A stretch of DNA of 64,000 bases from Dryocosmus kuriphilus (Eukaryota > Arthropoda > Insecta > Hymenoptera > Cynipidae): positions 193,192,863-193,256,862 of the forward strand of contig CM076192.1 in assembly GCA_038277395.1 (NCBI GenBank), in the 5' to 3' direction. Position 1 is the first letter of the stretch. Each line of letters opens with the position of its first letter. This document shows positions 1 to 10,023 of the stretch, one piece after another. The notes under the pieces were generated by a model. The model had not been told where the DNA came from and did no database searches. It saw only the letters and a list, made by a program, of their open reading frames with translations. Position numbers and translations under genes: made by a program.

Positions 1-127
1 AATAAACGCATAAAAGGTTCATAATTTAAAGAAAATATAAAAATTTTCAATTTTACGTTACCAAATGATCGATCTACAAAGGAAGGACTTGAATTTTTAA
101 ATTTAAGACCAAAACTGTTAAAAACAA

Positions 128-402
128 TTAAGTTTTTTTTTTTGGATGACTCCCCAAGTTGCGCAAATTGAGATAACCCCTTCCACATTTGACACATATG
201 TATTTCTTTGCGATTTTTGTTACTGAATGTGTATAATGTAGATGGAGACAAAGACTTCCTTTCAGTTTAAAACGTTTACAAACATCGCATTAAAATTTTC
301 CCATGACAAGACCAGACTTCCAACGTCTATGGCTCAACAAAGAAGAAAGATGTTTATAACCTCCTTTGCACTTTTCATATTCATACTGGTTCTTTGGTTT
401 AT
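128..402 (-). pseudogene. decayed lola-type double C2H2 zinc-finger exon (plus a third finger)
   Basis: Read on the minus strand, positions 402 to 290 give a finger of the lola kind in which the first zinc cysteine has become tyrosine (YEYEKC), followed by GGYKHLSSLLSHRR. A TAA at 292-290 lies directly before a second finger (CDVCKRFKLKGSLCLH, then HYTH). The frame then stays open into a third, partial finger (YICVKCGRGYLNLRNL) down to about 128. In lola, alternative 3' exons each encode a pair of fingers in this layout, so I read this as one such exon that has lost a ligand and gained a stop. Positions 1-85 resemble 5073-5160, so this unit and the one at 5225-5500 are probably tandem duplicates. 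Confidence 0.6.
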
Positions 403-1602
403 CTGTGATTTTTCATTTTGCATTTTTCTTTTGTTCTTAAATCTCTTATATACAGCAAAAACTTCATCCCCTTTTGTCTCTTTTCGATATATGCTGCTGA
501 TCTGAAAAAATAAAAAATCTATGACTAGTAATTTAGAATTACAATTACAATTTAGAAAAAGGGAAAAACGTTAAAGCCTCTTCCAAGCATAATTAATTTT
601 TGTTACAAGATTACTTAAATATTATTATGTTCTCATATTCGAGCATGCATTAATTACGCAAGGCTTTTAGGGGGAAAAAAGGATCAGCAGAATCTTATGT
701 ACCTTTAATAATGTTAAATACATTTACTATACAAAAGCCATGCATGCGTGAAGGGGTGGCTAAAATGCTAAAAATCACCCTTAAATAATTAATAACAAGC
801 TTTAAGGAAAAAAAAGAATTCTAAATCAAGAATTCACACACCGTCCTTATCTTTACGGTTGCACATTTTATGGTTATAAAAGTATAATAATCTATTACAA
901 TGTAATAAACAATAGAAACATTTCCTATAAAATGCTGATTAGCAACAGATTTGATAAAGAGAATTTTGCGTTTTTACAAAATTGAAATTATTATGTAAAA
1001 AGAAGGATTAATTTAGTATCAAGTATTTATACAAAATTCTTTATCAAGGAACCAAAATTCTCACAACTGGTATATGTTATCTTATTATAGGTAGCTTCTT
1101 GATCAATATAAGGCAATTAAACCTTCATTACAAATATAACTCATGGTCATTCCCACAAAAAAATCTAAAACATGAATATCATACATCTGTTTCATTTCTT
1201 TGAGATTTCTAATGGTCCTAGTTCTGGTGAGTGGAACGATTCTTCAGTTTTTTATTTTATGCTGACCTCAAGACATCTCTTAAGCAAACTAGGAAAATCA
1301 TAACCCTTTATTCTAGCGTAGCAAGGTTTTACCTGCATCTTCTGGCTTTATGAAAAATAAAAAAATCTAATTGGTATAATTAGACATTTTATGAATGGAC
1401 AGTCGTTCTGAAAGCTTACTGCTACGATAACTTTATGTTTTATACAAAATTCGGAAAGAAGAGGAAGCCAAAAATGTCGAGAAAAATTGAAATTAGTCAT
1501 TGAAATGTAAAATAACACAATGAATTTCAGGATTTTTCGAGTAAATACATGCTAAATTGCAAGTGGTTTGAAGTTATCTATAGAATTACTTAGAATGGCG
1601 TG
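403..1602. other. AT-rich stretch with no recognisable feature
   Basis: I see no open frame with family resemblance, no repeat and no clear splice signals here. It may hold further decayed zinc-finger exon units, but I could not show one. Confidence 0.5.
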
Positions 1603-1745
1603 TATAAAAAAACTTAAAGAAGAGAGAATTGCGTATTTAAAAACTTGATAAGAAAGAAAGGTTCTTTATTTGCGTCTATAAAAAAACGTAAAGAAGAGAT
1701 AATTGCGACTTTAGAAACTTAAAAAAAAAGAAAGTTACTTTATTG
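1603..1745. repeat. imperfect tandem duplication, ~70-75 bp unit, two copies
   Basis: Two adjacent blocks share the order TATAAAAAAACTTAAAGAAG (second copy with CGTAAAGAAG), then GAATTGCG or TAATTGCG, then AAACTT, then AAGAAAG and CTTTATT. Copy two starts near 1675. Confidence 0.6.
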
Positions 1746-2073
1746 ACAATGATCAGTATTGTGCAGCAATTCTCAAAACTAATAAATCCAGTGATTAAAA
1801 AGTAAGGTGACATTTTATTTTTATCAAAAATTATTTATTTATTCATCAATATTTGTTTTCCCCTTCAAATTAATCCCCCTCGGATATAATACATTTGTGC
1901 CAGCGCTTTTTCTAATCCTCAAAGCATTTCTGATAAGCACTTTATGGTATAGCCTTCAGCTCTTCCAGCGATGCGGCCTTTATCTTCTCAATTGTCGCAA
2001 AACGCCGTCCTTTCATGGGTCTTTCCAGTTTTGGAAACAGTAAAAAGTCGTAGGGAGCCAAATCTGGTGAATA

Positions 2074-3398
2074 CGAGGGCCTACCCAAAAGAAACCGAAC
2101 TGATGTTGTGGGGAGCGGAGTTGTTGTAGTACCGGGTTTTTGCCGGTAGGTGCGTGTAGAGGCACTTTTCACCAGTTAGTATGCCAACTGCTATCACTGT
2201 GTAAGGTTGCATTTGGTGTGTGTAATTTTTTCTGTGACTGTTGCTTTGCGCGCTCGTCGTTTTTTTGTGATGGTTGATTTTCGTGATCAGCGTGCCAACG
2301 TGAGGTTTTGCTTCCTGCTCGGGAAAACGGGCACAGAAACTCTTCAGATGTTTAAAAACGGCCTACAAGGATGATGCTATGGGAAAAACTCAAGTGTTCG
2401 AGTGGTTTTCTCGTTTTAAAAGTGGGGAAATGTCAATTGACGACCAACCTCGCTCTGGACGTCCTTCGACGGCCCGAACCGACGAAAATGTTGAAAAAAT
2501 TCGTGAAATCATCCTGGAAGATCGACGAAGGACCATCGAAGAAATTGTGGAGCAATCTGGCGTGAGTTGGAGTTCAGTACAGGGAATTCTAAGTGAAGAT
2601 TTGGGGATGAGAAGGGTGGCTGCAAAATTTGTTCCTCGACTGCTGACTGCAGAGCAAAAACAAGGCCGCGTGCAAGCATGCTCTGCTTTGAAGGAGGAAT
2701 TCCAAAATGATCCAAACTTTTTTTCCAAGGTCATAACTGGTGACGAATCGTGGTGTTATGGATACGATCCTGAAACTAAGCAACAGTCAAGTCAATGGAA
2801 GACTCAAAATTCGCCTCGCCCTAAAAAAGCTCGTCAGGTGAGGTCAAACATTAAGACGATGCTCATTTGTTTTTTCGATGTGAGAGGAGTCGTCCATTCA
2901 GAATTTTTTCCACCGGGTCAGACAGTTAATCAGGCATTTTACCTGGAAGTCTTGAAAAGATTGCGCAACAGTTTACGATGGAAAAGGACTGATTTGTGGC
3001 AGTCGGGGGACTGGTTTTTCCACCACGACAACGCCCCTGCTCACACAGCTCTTTCTGTGCGCCGATTTTTGACCAAAAATAGCATGGCCACTGTTCCTCA
3101 CCCACCCTATTCACCCGATTTAGCCCCCTGTGACTTTTTTTTATCCCCCCGAATGAAAAGGGAAATGAAAGGAAAGCGTTTTGCGGACGTAGCTGAAGTG
3201 AAGGAAAAAACGACGGAGGCGCTGTCAAGCATCACAAAAGAGGAATTTAAAAAATGTTTCGAACAATGGAATAAAAGATTAGATAAGTGTATTGTCTCCA
3301 ATGGAGAGTACTTTGAAGAAGATTAAATGTTTTTTGTAGAAAAATGAAAATAATAACTTTGTACAAAAGTAGTTCGGTTTCTTTTGGGTAGGCCCTCG
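2074..3398 (+). mobile_element. mariner family B, copy 1, inserted in mariner A
   Basis: The ends are near-perfect inverted repeats of about 28 bp starting CGAGGGCCTACCCAAAAGAA. Both sides carry TA (2072-2073 and 3399-3400). Joining the flanks restores the sequence GGTGAATACGGTG, which is found uninterrupted in mariner A copy 2 near 48245. That makes both boundaries and the target duplication firm. Confidence 0.93.
2270..3326 (+). pseudogene. mariner family B transposase, near-intact with one frameshift
   Basis: Translation should begin at the ATG at 2270 (MVDFRDQRANVRFCFLLGKT). One extra base near 2351-2356, in ATGTTTAAAAACGG, breaks the frame; after it the frame is open from 2379 to the stop at 3326 (315 residues). 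Numbered from 2379, the catalytic aspartates are D122 (ITGDESW), D217 (HHDNAPAHT) and D252 (YSPDLAPCDFF), with 34 residues between the last two, as expected for a mariner DD34D enzyme. An N-terminal helix-turn-helix region and GRPSTARTDENV are present. The copy at 18458-19129 keeps the unshifted start, which supports the frameshift call. Apart from that one base the transposase looks complete, so it is a relatively young copy. Confidence 0.9.
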
Positions 3399-4447
3399 TA
3401 CGGTGGCTGCGGCATGATTATGGTGTTGTTATTGGCCAAAAAATTACGAACAAGCAATGACGTGTGAGATGGCGCATTATCGTGGTGCAATAACCCTGAT
3501 TGGGTTTTCCACAATTCTGGATGTTTTTTTTCGTATTCCTTCACGCAAACGGCGCATAACTTCAAGGTAATACTCTTTATTAACTGTATGAGCCTGTGGT
3601 AAGAACTTCTGATGCACTACGCCATCATAATCGAAGAAAACGGTAAGCAAAACCTTGAAGTTTGATCGAACTTGGCGTGCTTTTTTTGGTCTTGGTGATC
3701 CAGAGTGGTTCCACTGGGACGATTGAGCATTAGTTTCGCCGTCCTAACCATATACTCATGTTTCATCACCTGATATGATCCTTTTGTGCAAGTCTGGGTC
3801 GCCATTGACGTGATTCAACAGCTCCTGAGCGATACTCACGCGACGGTTCTTTTGGTCAAAATTTAGCAATTTCGGAACAAACTTCGCTGACACACATCTC
3901 GTGCCCAAAATATCGACTCAAATTGCTTGGTACGAGCCAAACGAGATTCTGACATCATCAGCAACTTCTCTAATGGTAATTCGACGATTCACCAACACTA
4001 TTTTCTTCACTTCTTCAACATTTTCATCAGTTGTTGACGTGCTGGGACGTCCAGGGCGAGCTTCGTCATTAACATCTTCTCGGCCTTCCCGAAAGAGCTT
4101 GTACCACTTATAAGCATTTTTTTTACTCAGAGTACACTCACGTATGCCACTGTCAACATTTGAAGTGTTTTGGAGCATTTAATTCCATCTTTTACATAAA
4201 ATTGGATGCAAATCCTTTGATCCATTTTTTTCGACAGCAGAAAGTCGCCGTACACGCAAAACACTTCTAACCTTTATGCTTCTCACAAACAAACAAAAAA
4301 TGCTATATAGCTGAAACTATGAACATATGTTTGGAACGAGTGTACCAACATAAGAAAAAAATAAAACGAATATCGACTGTATGCATCCCGCGAAATTCAA
4401 AAAGTCACCTTACTTTTTGATCACACCTCTTACTCGTGTTTAGGACT

Positions 4448-4606
4448 TTAATTGATATGTTTTACACCAATATGCTCGGACAAGTATGGCTTGTATTTTG
4501 TCATGAGATCACAGTACTTACAATCGAAACTTTTCAATTTGCCGCATTTGCACTTATGATTATAAAGACTGCGTATCTTTTTACAAGTCCGCTCACATCT
4601 GTCACA
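4448..4606 (-). CDS. lola-type double C2H2 zinc-finger terminal exon, structurally intact
   Basis: The minus strand encodes two fingers and a stop. Finger 1 is C-x2-C (CDRC), 12 residues (ERTCKKIRSLYN), then H-x3-C (HKCKC), the Cys2-His-Cys form common in lola isoforms. Finger 2 is CKYC, 12 residues (DLMTKYKPYLSE), then HIGVKH, followed by IN and TAA at 4450-4448. There is no stop between the fingers. A stop lies just upstream (TAA at 4609-4607), so the exon needs a splice acceptor at or near GTGACAG (about 4600). This is the only zinc-finger exon of the cluster with no visible lesion. Lola encodes BTB/zinc-finger transcription factors whose DNA-binding end is chosen by alternative 3' exons. 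Whether this exon is ever spliced to a BTB exon cannot be seen here. Confidence 0.55.
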   Translation of the reverse strand, partial: CDRCERTCKKIRSLYNHKCKCGKLKSFDCKYCDLMTKYKPYLSEHIGVKHIN

Positions 4607-4659
4607 TTAACATTACCTTTTAATTAAAATTTTGAAGTTTTTAGAACAAATGTGAGAAA

Positions 4660-4800
4660 GAAGACGGTTTTTGTATTAGTTATCCAAGCGCAGTAATCAC
4701 ATTTGAATTCAGTGGAATAGGAACCATTGTCATGTTTTCTGTGCAGATACCGCAAGAAATGATGTCTGTAGACATAGCTTTTTACGCACTTGTCGCAAAG
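4660..4800 (-). pseudogene. lola-type zinc-finger exon, second finger truncated
   Basis: The minus strand reads CDKCVKSYVYRHHFLRYL then HRKHDNGSYSTEFKCDYC, the usual spacing between paired fingers. The second finger starts (FKCDYCAWITN) but then runs into unrelated residues and never supplies its histidines. The frame upstream of CDKC contains a TAG. Confidence 0.55.
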
Positions 4801-5224
4801 CTATTTCTTTTCCACGTTCTTCTTTCAAAAAAATAAAACACAGTAAAAAATAAACGAAAAACGAAGTAATTCTAAATCATGCAAATGCCTTTATTAAGGA
4901 AATACTTTCCAGCGCATACGAAATTGTATTTCCATACAGATTGTGACTATTCTGATAGTTAAAAATATATTCCTAGGAATATAATATTTGTTGCATGAAA
5001 TTGTTTTACAGACTTTATAGAAAAGCCTCAGTTTCCAAAATCTCTGCATAAATATAATGAGTACTAAAAAATGTAATAAATATACGAAAGTTCCATAATT
5101 TAAAGAAAAGTGAAAAGATTTTTTAAAGATTACGTCACTAAATGACACAACGTAGGTCCTTATCACTAGACGATTACGGTCTGAGCGCCAGGGGTGTTCT
5201 TAAGAACCTCCTGACCACCTAAAA

Positions 5225-5500
5225 AAAAAAAAAGCACTAAACGACAGACATACAAAAGAAGAAATTGTATGCCTTTGAGACAAAAATGATTACAAATAAT
5301 TCTGGTAGTCTCTTTATACCACCTATATAGATATAATTCCTTCCACATTTCTCACATTTGTATTTCCTTTCAATTTTTTTTTTTTCTGAATGCTTATTAC
5401 AAAATATTCCGAAAAAGATCATCCTTTCATATAAATCTAAAATTAACGTAATCGCATTTAAATTTTTCGATAGCAATGTTATGCTGAAAATGTTTTACGC
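5225..5500 (-). pseudogene. decayed lola-type zinc-finger exon
   Basis: The clearest part is ERKYKCEKCGRNYIYIGG, a lola-type first finger (C-x2-C then GRNY) without its histidine end. Just upstream on the minus strand, EKFKCDYVNFRF looks like a finger-two remnant broken by stops. Its flank (5073-5160) resembles positions 1-85, so this is probably a tandem copy of the unit at 128-402. Confidence 0.5.
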
Positions 5501-5513
5501 GGGTTTCCGCTTC

Positions 5514-5678
5514 TCAATGAACTGTCTGTATATGGCGGAGAAGATTTGCTTTCACTTTAGATTTATTATTACACAAACCGCACTTAAATTGGCCGACATT
5601 AATGTCACACATCTAACGTACGTGGCTAAGTAAATTATTCCTTGTTGAATAATTCCCCTGTCAATTGTAACATCTATG
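5514..5678 (-). pseudogene. lola-type double zinc-finger exon with two nonsense changes
   Basis: The minus strand has a full two-finger layout: HRCYN, stop, QGNYSTRNNLLSHVR, stop, MCDINVGQ, then FKCGLCNNKSKVKANLLRH and IQTVH with a terminal TGA at 5516-5514. The first internal stop is a TGA exactly where the second zinc cysteine (TGT or TGC) belongs. The second is a TAG where lola exons usually have tyrosine. Each is one base from sense, so this exon died recently or by very few steps. Finger 2 (C-x2-C-x12-H-x4-H) is intact. Confidence 0.65.
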
Positions 5679-5806
5679 CTGCTTTCTTGGTTTTATTTTT
5701 GATTTTTCAATGTGTATTTTTCTGATATGGAGTAATGAAATCCTCCCCTCTGTTTCCAACGGAACAAGCTTTTAGGTATATGGATGCGAACCAGAGATCC
5801 CAGATG

Positions 5807-6055
5807 GAAAAATTCTATAGAATTTAAGCATAAGGAATTCTATATAATCCTGACATGAATTCTAGTCTGAATTCCATTCTATCGTGACATGAATTCTAGT
5901 TCAAACTCTATATAATCCTGACGACAATTCTAGTCAAAACTTCTCTATATCACGAGGAGAATACACCACCTTCTCTCGCCTAATTGCAATAGGTGTATAA
6001 AGTGCACGTTTTTCAGGAAAGTTGGACTTTACGAGTACTTTAGGGTTCCTGGAAT
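5807..6055 (+). repeat. outer inverted repeat, left arm, with ~35-bp internal repeats
   Basis: This block repeats ATGAATTCTAGT and CTATATAATCCTGAC two to three times. Its reverse complement lies at 13355-13545 in the same order, including GGTGTATAAA and the end TTTAGGGTTC (TTTAGGATTC in the right arm). Confidence 0.65.
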
Positions 6056-6126
6056 CGGTTCCTCGAGGACGCGTTATCTAGCTCGTGCACCAGGTGCATA
6101 AACTGCAACGTGCTTGAGAAGATTGA

Positions 6127-8027
6127 TTTTTACATTCTCATCTCAATGAGAAGGTATTAGTTTGATGAGAAAACTGAATTTCGCGGATTTCATGAAATCT
6201 CGACGTTTCATGACCCCCTGAATCCGAAAAAAAAACAGGTTTTACGTTGGTGTCTGTCTGTCGTTGTTGTCGTCGTTGTCGTCGTTGTTGTCATCGTAGC
6301 CTGTGGACACGATAACTTTCGAAGGACTAATTGGATTGGATTGCGCTTTGGCACACTTCTTTAAAGTGTAAAAGGTAAGGACGAGTTCGTTAACTGGCCA
6401 CTTTTGACCAACGGTTATGGTTTTATCCATCAAAAACGGTTTTCACAAAATCAAGAAATCCATTTTCCGGCTAAACTATGAGAGATACAAAAAAAAGGTA
6501 AGATAGTAAAATTGTTCACGTCAAAAAGTTCTACAAATTTGTTCTCTATCATTTTTTTGATCAGACGCGTAGTTTTTGAGTTATTCGTGAAACATGTTAT
6601 GAAATATAAAGAAAACCACTTTTCAGCGACTAATCGGATTGGATAGTTATTGAAAAATCTGCCCACTACTCAGGCTCATTCTCATCACGTTTCAATGAAA
6701 TTATATCTAAAACGTAAATTTCTTCATTTTTTACATAGTTTGGCTGAAAAATGCAATTTTTACATTCTCATCAGAGAAGGTTAGATTTATGCAAAATTTG
6801 ACTTTCGCGGATTTCATGAAATCTCCACGTTTTAAGACCTCCTGAATCCGAAAAAATGGTTTTTACGACCGTGTCTGTCCATCTGTTGGCGTTGTCGTCG
6901 TTGTCGTTGTCGTTGTCGTCTGTTCCCACGATAACTTTCGAAGGACTAACCGGATTGGATTGCGCTTTGGCACACTACTTTAAGGTCCAAAAAGAAAGTA
7001 CGAGTTCGTTAACCAGCGGTTTTTGATCAACGGTTATGGTTTTATCCATCAAAAACTGTTTACACAAAATCAAGAAATTCATTTTCCGACTAAACTATGA
7101 GAAATACAAAAAAAAAACGTGAGAAAGTAAAATTGTTCACCTCAAAAAAATCTACAAATTTTGTCTTAACCGTTTTTCGGTAAAATGAACGGTTTTTGTT
7201 TCAATCAAGAAAACGCTCTTAAAATTAAAAAACTGTGGTTTTCCGCCAAAATATTCAAGATAAAAAAAAATGTTAAAGAATAAAGTTGTTCAATTTAAAA
7301 AGATATACAAATTTTATTTCAACCATTTTTTGATAAAATGCACGGTTTTTTGTATTAATCGATAAAACGTTATTAAAAATTCAAAACTTCAAATTTCCCG
7401 CCAAACTATGAAGGATACGGAAAAATAATAACAAACAAAGTTGTTCACCTCAAAGGGATCTACAAATTTTCTGTCGACCATTTTTTTGAGCAGACGCGTA
7501 TTTTTTGAGTTATTCGTGAAATATGTTATGAAATATAAAGAAAACCACTTTTCAGCAAAACTATGCAAGATATGAGAAAATATTAACAAGCAGAATTGTT
7601 CACCTTGGAAAGAGCTACAAAATTTATTCGTTAAGACTCATCGTTTTACTTTTAAGAATCGAAATCCTCTATTGTGAAAATTTGGAAAATCACTAAAAAA
7701 CTTTACCAATCTACAATGCGTTTTAAAAAAATGTAATTATCGAGCGCGAAGCGCGAGTGTCATGATGAGAATGTATTCCTTAAGGGCGATAGAGCCTTAA
7801 GTAAAATAATTTCTTTTGGAATTTTTAATTTAAAGGTTTATACCATCCAGAAACACCGAGCGCGTAGCGCGATGTGAATAATCTATCGAGCGCGAAGCGC
7901 GAGTCAAATGTCGAGCGCGAAGCGCGAGTGCCAACAGACGCGCGCCCCAGGCGCGCTCATACTTCGCGTGATGCGCGGCGCGCGAAGCGCGCGATGAGAA
8001 TGTGCCCGCGAAGCGGGCAGATTTTTT
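6127..8027 (+). mobile_element. GCGAAGC-hairpin element, composite copy
   Basis: The head TTTTTACATTCTCATC is at about 6126 and a second head lies at 6747, so this is probably a partial copy followed by a fuller one. Then come a GTCGTT microsatellite (6263-6293 and 6890-6922), a conserved block CGATAACTTTCGAAGGACTA, and two to three diverged ~150-bp units that each contain a form of ACGGTTTTTG and TCGAGAAAACG. The tail has CTTAAGG and CCTTAAG as an inverted pair (7780-7802), then GAGCGCGAAGCGCGAG at 7740, 7885 and 7911, GCGCGCGAAGCGCGC near 7978, and the terminal hairpin GCCCGCGAAGCGGGC with AGATTTTTT ending near 8027. No protein-coding gene for mobility is visible, so the family is presumably non-autonomous. 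Confidence 0.75.
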
Positions 8028-8104
8028 GAGTTAAAAAGGGTTCCTGTGGTCAATACTGTGTATACCTGGAGTCGATATCGATACAATATCGTGTTCTCGA
8101 GGAA

Positions 8105-8430
8105 TTGACTACACTGTAAAAAAAGTGGTTGAAAATTCCAATTCGGTTTTAAATCGTTTTTACTATGATTAAAGTGCTAATTTTACATTTTTTTGGTGAA
8201 ATTGTAACGATTAGTGATGGAATTTTACAAAAGTTGTATTAATTTTAACGTAAAAGTATAAAGTTACAATGATTAATCAGTGGACATAAAGATTACTGTG
8301 ATTGGTGTGGTAAATTTCAACCATACTGTAACCGATATTCTCATGCACTTCTGCAAAATTTCTTTAAATTCACTACATGTAATGTAATCCACATTGCAAG
8401 AAAAGTGTAAAATAGCAGAACGACGGGAAT
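8105..8430 (+). repeat. inner inverted repeat, left arm (TACACTGTAAAA end)
   Basis: The arm begins CTACACTGTAAAAAAAGTGG and contains ATTAATCAGTGGACATAAAG. Both occur inverted at 13332 and about 13290. The right arm is shorter, lacking about 120 bp between the two shared blocks. Together with the outer pair this gives colinear inverted repeats interrupted on the left by the hairpin element. Confidence 0.7.
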
Positions 8431-8602
8431 TTTACCACAATCTTGTAATTCAAGTGTTGAACGTTTCGTGGCGCTATCATGCAATGATGAAAATAAATTG
8501 GCGCGCATCAATCATGCAAATGGCTAATGGCGACAATTATCAAGGAGAGTGAGGCTGACACCTGCTTTCATCGCAAATTTTCACACACAAATCGATCTAC
8601 AA

Positions 8603-10023
8603 ATGAAAAATAAGGTAAGTAAAAAACTTCCCTCCTATAAGCTTGGATTCAAATAGGGTTGTCGTGAGGGTTGCCTTGTCGGTTTTTTACTTCTGAAATA
8701 CAGAAGAAAGGGTTACAAACCGTCACGATGATGTAACGCGTGGGCACGGCAACAGGAAAAAACACGCCGGTATATACGAGAAAGTAAGAAACTGACGAAC
8801 GAAATCCTATAATATATGTAGAAATAAATGAAAAATACTGTAATACTTTATAAATGTGCTTCTTCAATTAAAAAGTCATAATATTATTTCATTTTGAGAT
8901 TATGCGTCTCCTCAATTTGGAGGTTATATGCGTTTTGTCGTTTCTCTATTTCTGCTAATTTTTTAGATTTTCTTTTGTGTGTCAAATTGATTATGATTAT
9001 GCGATGATTATTGATCATGATTAAAATTGTGCAATTTGAGTTGCACAAGAAAGTGTAAATTGTATAATTGTTTGTTATATGTTTTTAAGTGTTAAAATAG
9101 TTGACATTTTTTTGATATTTTTTGAAATATTTGAAATCTTTCAAACTAGTCCTGTAAGTTTTTATATGAAAATATATATTTCTGCATGTTCAAATGTGTA
9201 ATAAAATGTTTTAATCTTCAATTCGAGAAAAACGAAATTTTCAATTTTATAATTGTCAAAACTTGCTCGATTTCAATTTTCTAAACATATTTTTGAGTTT
9301 TTAAAATCAAATTTGTCAAATTTACAAATTTTAAAGCTTCTCCGTTTTATAATTTTCAAAACTGTTTAGTTGAAGTGTAAAACATTCCCATTTTTTAGTT
9401 CCAGTTTCTTTTTAAGCCAGTATATGTTAGAACTTCGAAAAATAAAAGAATGTTAATTTTAGAAACATCTTAATTGTACCTCTTACATGAAGCTTAAAGC
9501 TTGTTAATTTCCGAAATGGAGGGCCTTCAATTTGTCATACCTTTCAAATTGTTGTAGCTTTTGAATATTAATATTTCTAAAATTACCAAACTTAAATTGT
9601 AATAACTTTTAAATTTTCAAGCTTACAATTTTGTTGTATTCAGAACTTCAAAGCCGTCAATGTTCCCAATGTTTACATTTGGAGGCTTAATTTTTTAATT
9701 TCACAATTTCCATATTTAAGATTTACCAATCAGGCCTTTTCTAATTTGCAAACTCACATCATGTTAAAAGGTGTAACAAAATTATTTTATATTCTCATCT
9801 CTTTGTTGCAGGCGGACAAAACCTGGGTAGACATGGAACCTCCACGAACTGGTCCTTTTTATCGTAATCGACGGTAAGATAATCAGAAATATAATACTTT
9901 GAATCGCGTACATTATCTTTATTTCCAAAAAGTGGTGGTGGTGATAAGAAAATTGAAATGTAAAAACTGTATTTTCGACTTTACAGATTCGGGAGCGAGC
10001 AGAATTTTCCATTTGATATTTGA
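8603..10023 (+). CDS. possible small three-exon gene inside the inverted-repeat element
   Basis: The splice signals are good: donor AAG|GTAAGT at 8614, acceptor TTTGTTGCAG at 9811, donor ACG|GTAAGAT at 9873 and acceptor GACTTTACAG at 9986. Joining 8603-8614, 9812-9873 and 9987-10023 gives one open frame of 36 residues, starting MKNKADKTWVDMEPPRTG and ending TTTGATATTTGA. I recognise no family. A different frame of the third exon stays open to 10204 (LIFDEVQQDSS, ending GGGSKSPDST), so the true coding frame is uncertain. An AATAAA lies at about 10465. It may be a host exon set captured by the element, the element's own gene, or chance. Confidence 0.25.

Larger units (their letters stand above)
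1955..4225 (-). pseudogene. mariner family A transposase, dead
   Basis: The coding direction is minus, with an ATG at 4225 in the family context (MDQR). Recognisable parts in order are the N-terminal helix-turn-helix region (TLSKKNAYKWYKLF, then GRPSTSTTDENVEEVKKI), a degenerate central block, the second catalytic region (HHDNAPSHTSLLVRNFL) and, beyond the inserted element, YSPDLAPYDFLLFPKL near 2085. The family uses a DD34D triad to cut and join DNA at TA sites. The last aspartate of the YSPDLAPxD motif is still visible. There are several frameshifts and stops, and a 1.3 kb element splits the frame between the second and third catalytic motifs, so no protein can be made. Confidence 0.8.
1785..4430 (-). 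mobile_element. mariner family A, copy 1, split by another mariner
   Basis: The right end reads GTCACCTTACTTTTTGATCA and the left end carries the inverted match AAAAAGTAAGGTGAC, with TA on each side (1783-1784 and 4431-4432). Two more copies of the family lie at 47942 and 58988 and fix the terminal sequence. Removing the inner element at 2074-3398 leaves about 1.32 kb, the usual mariner length. The right end lies 18 bp beyond the stop codon of the zinc-finger exon at 4448-4606. Confidence 0.85.

Noticed and set aside
242..505. Plus-strand 87-residue hydrophobic open frame
   Set aside because: It is the antisense of a decayed zinc-finger exon and has no resemblance of its own.
7740..8018. Regularly repeated GAGCGCGAAGCGCGAG considered as a CRISPR array
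   Set aside because: Repeats are short perfect hairpins with irregular spacers inside a dispersed mobile repeat of a eukaryote; there are no cas genes.
8000..8027. GC hairpin plus T-run considered as a Rho-independent terminator
   Set aside because: The genome is eukaryotic and the structure is the conserved end of a mobile repeat, not the end of a gene.
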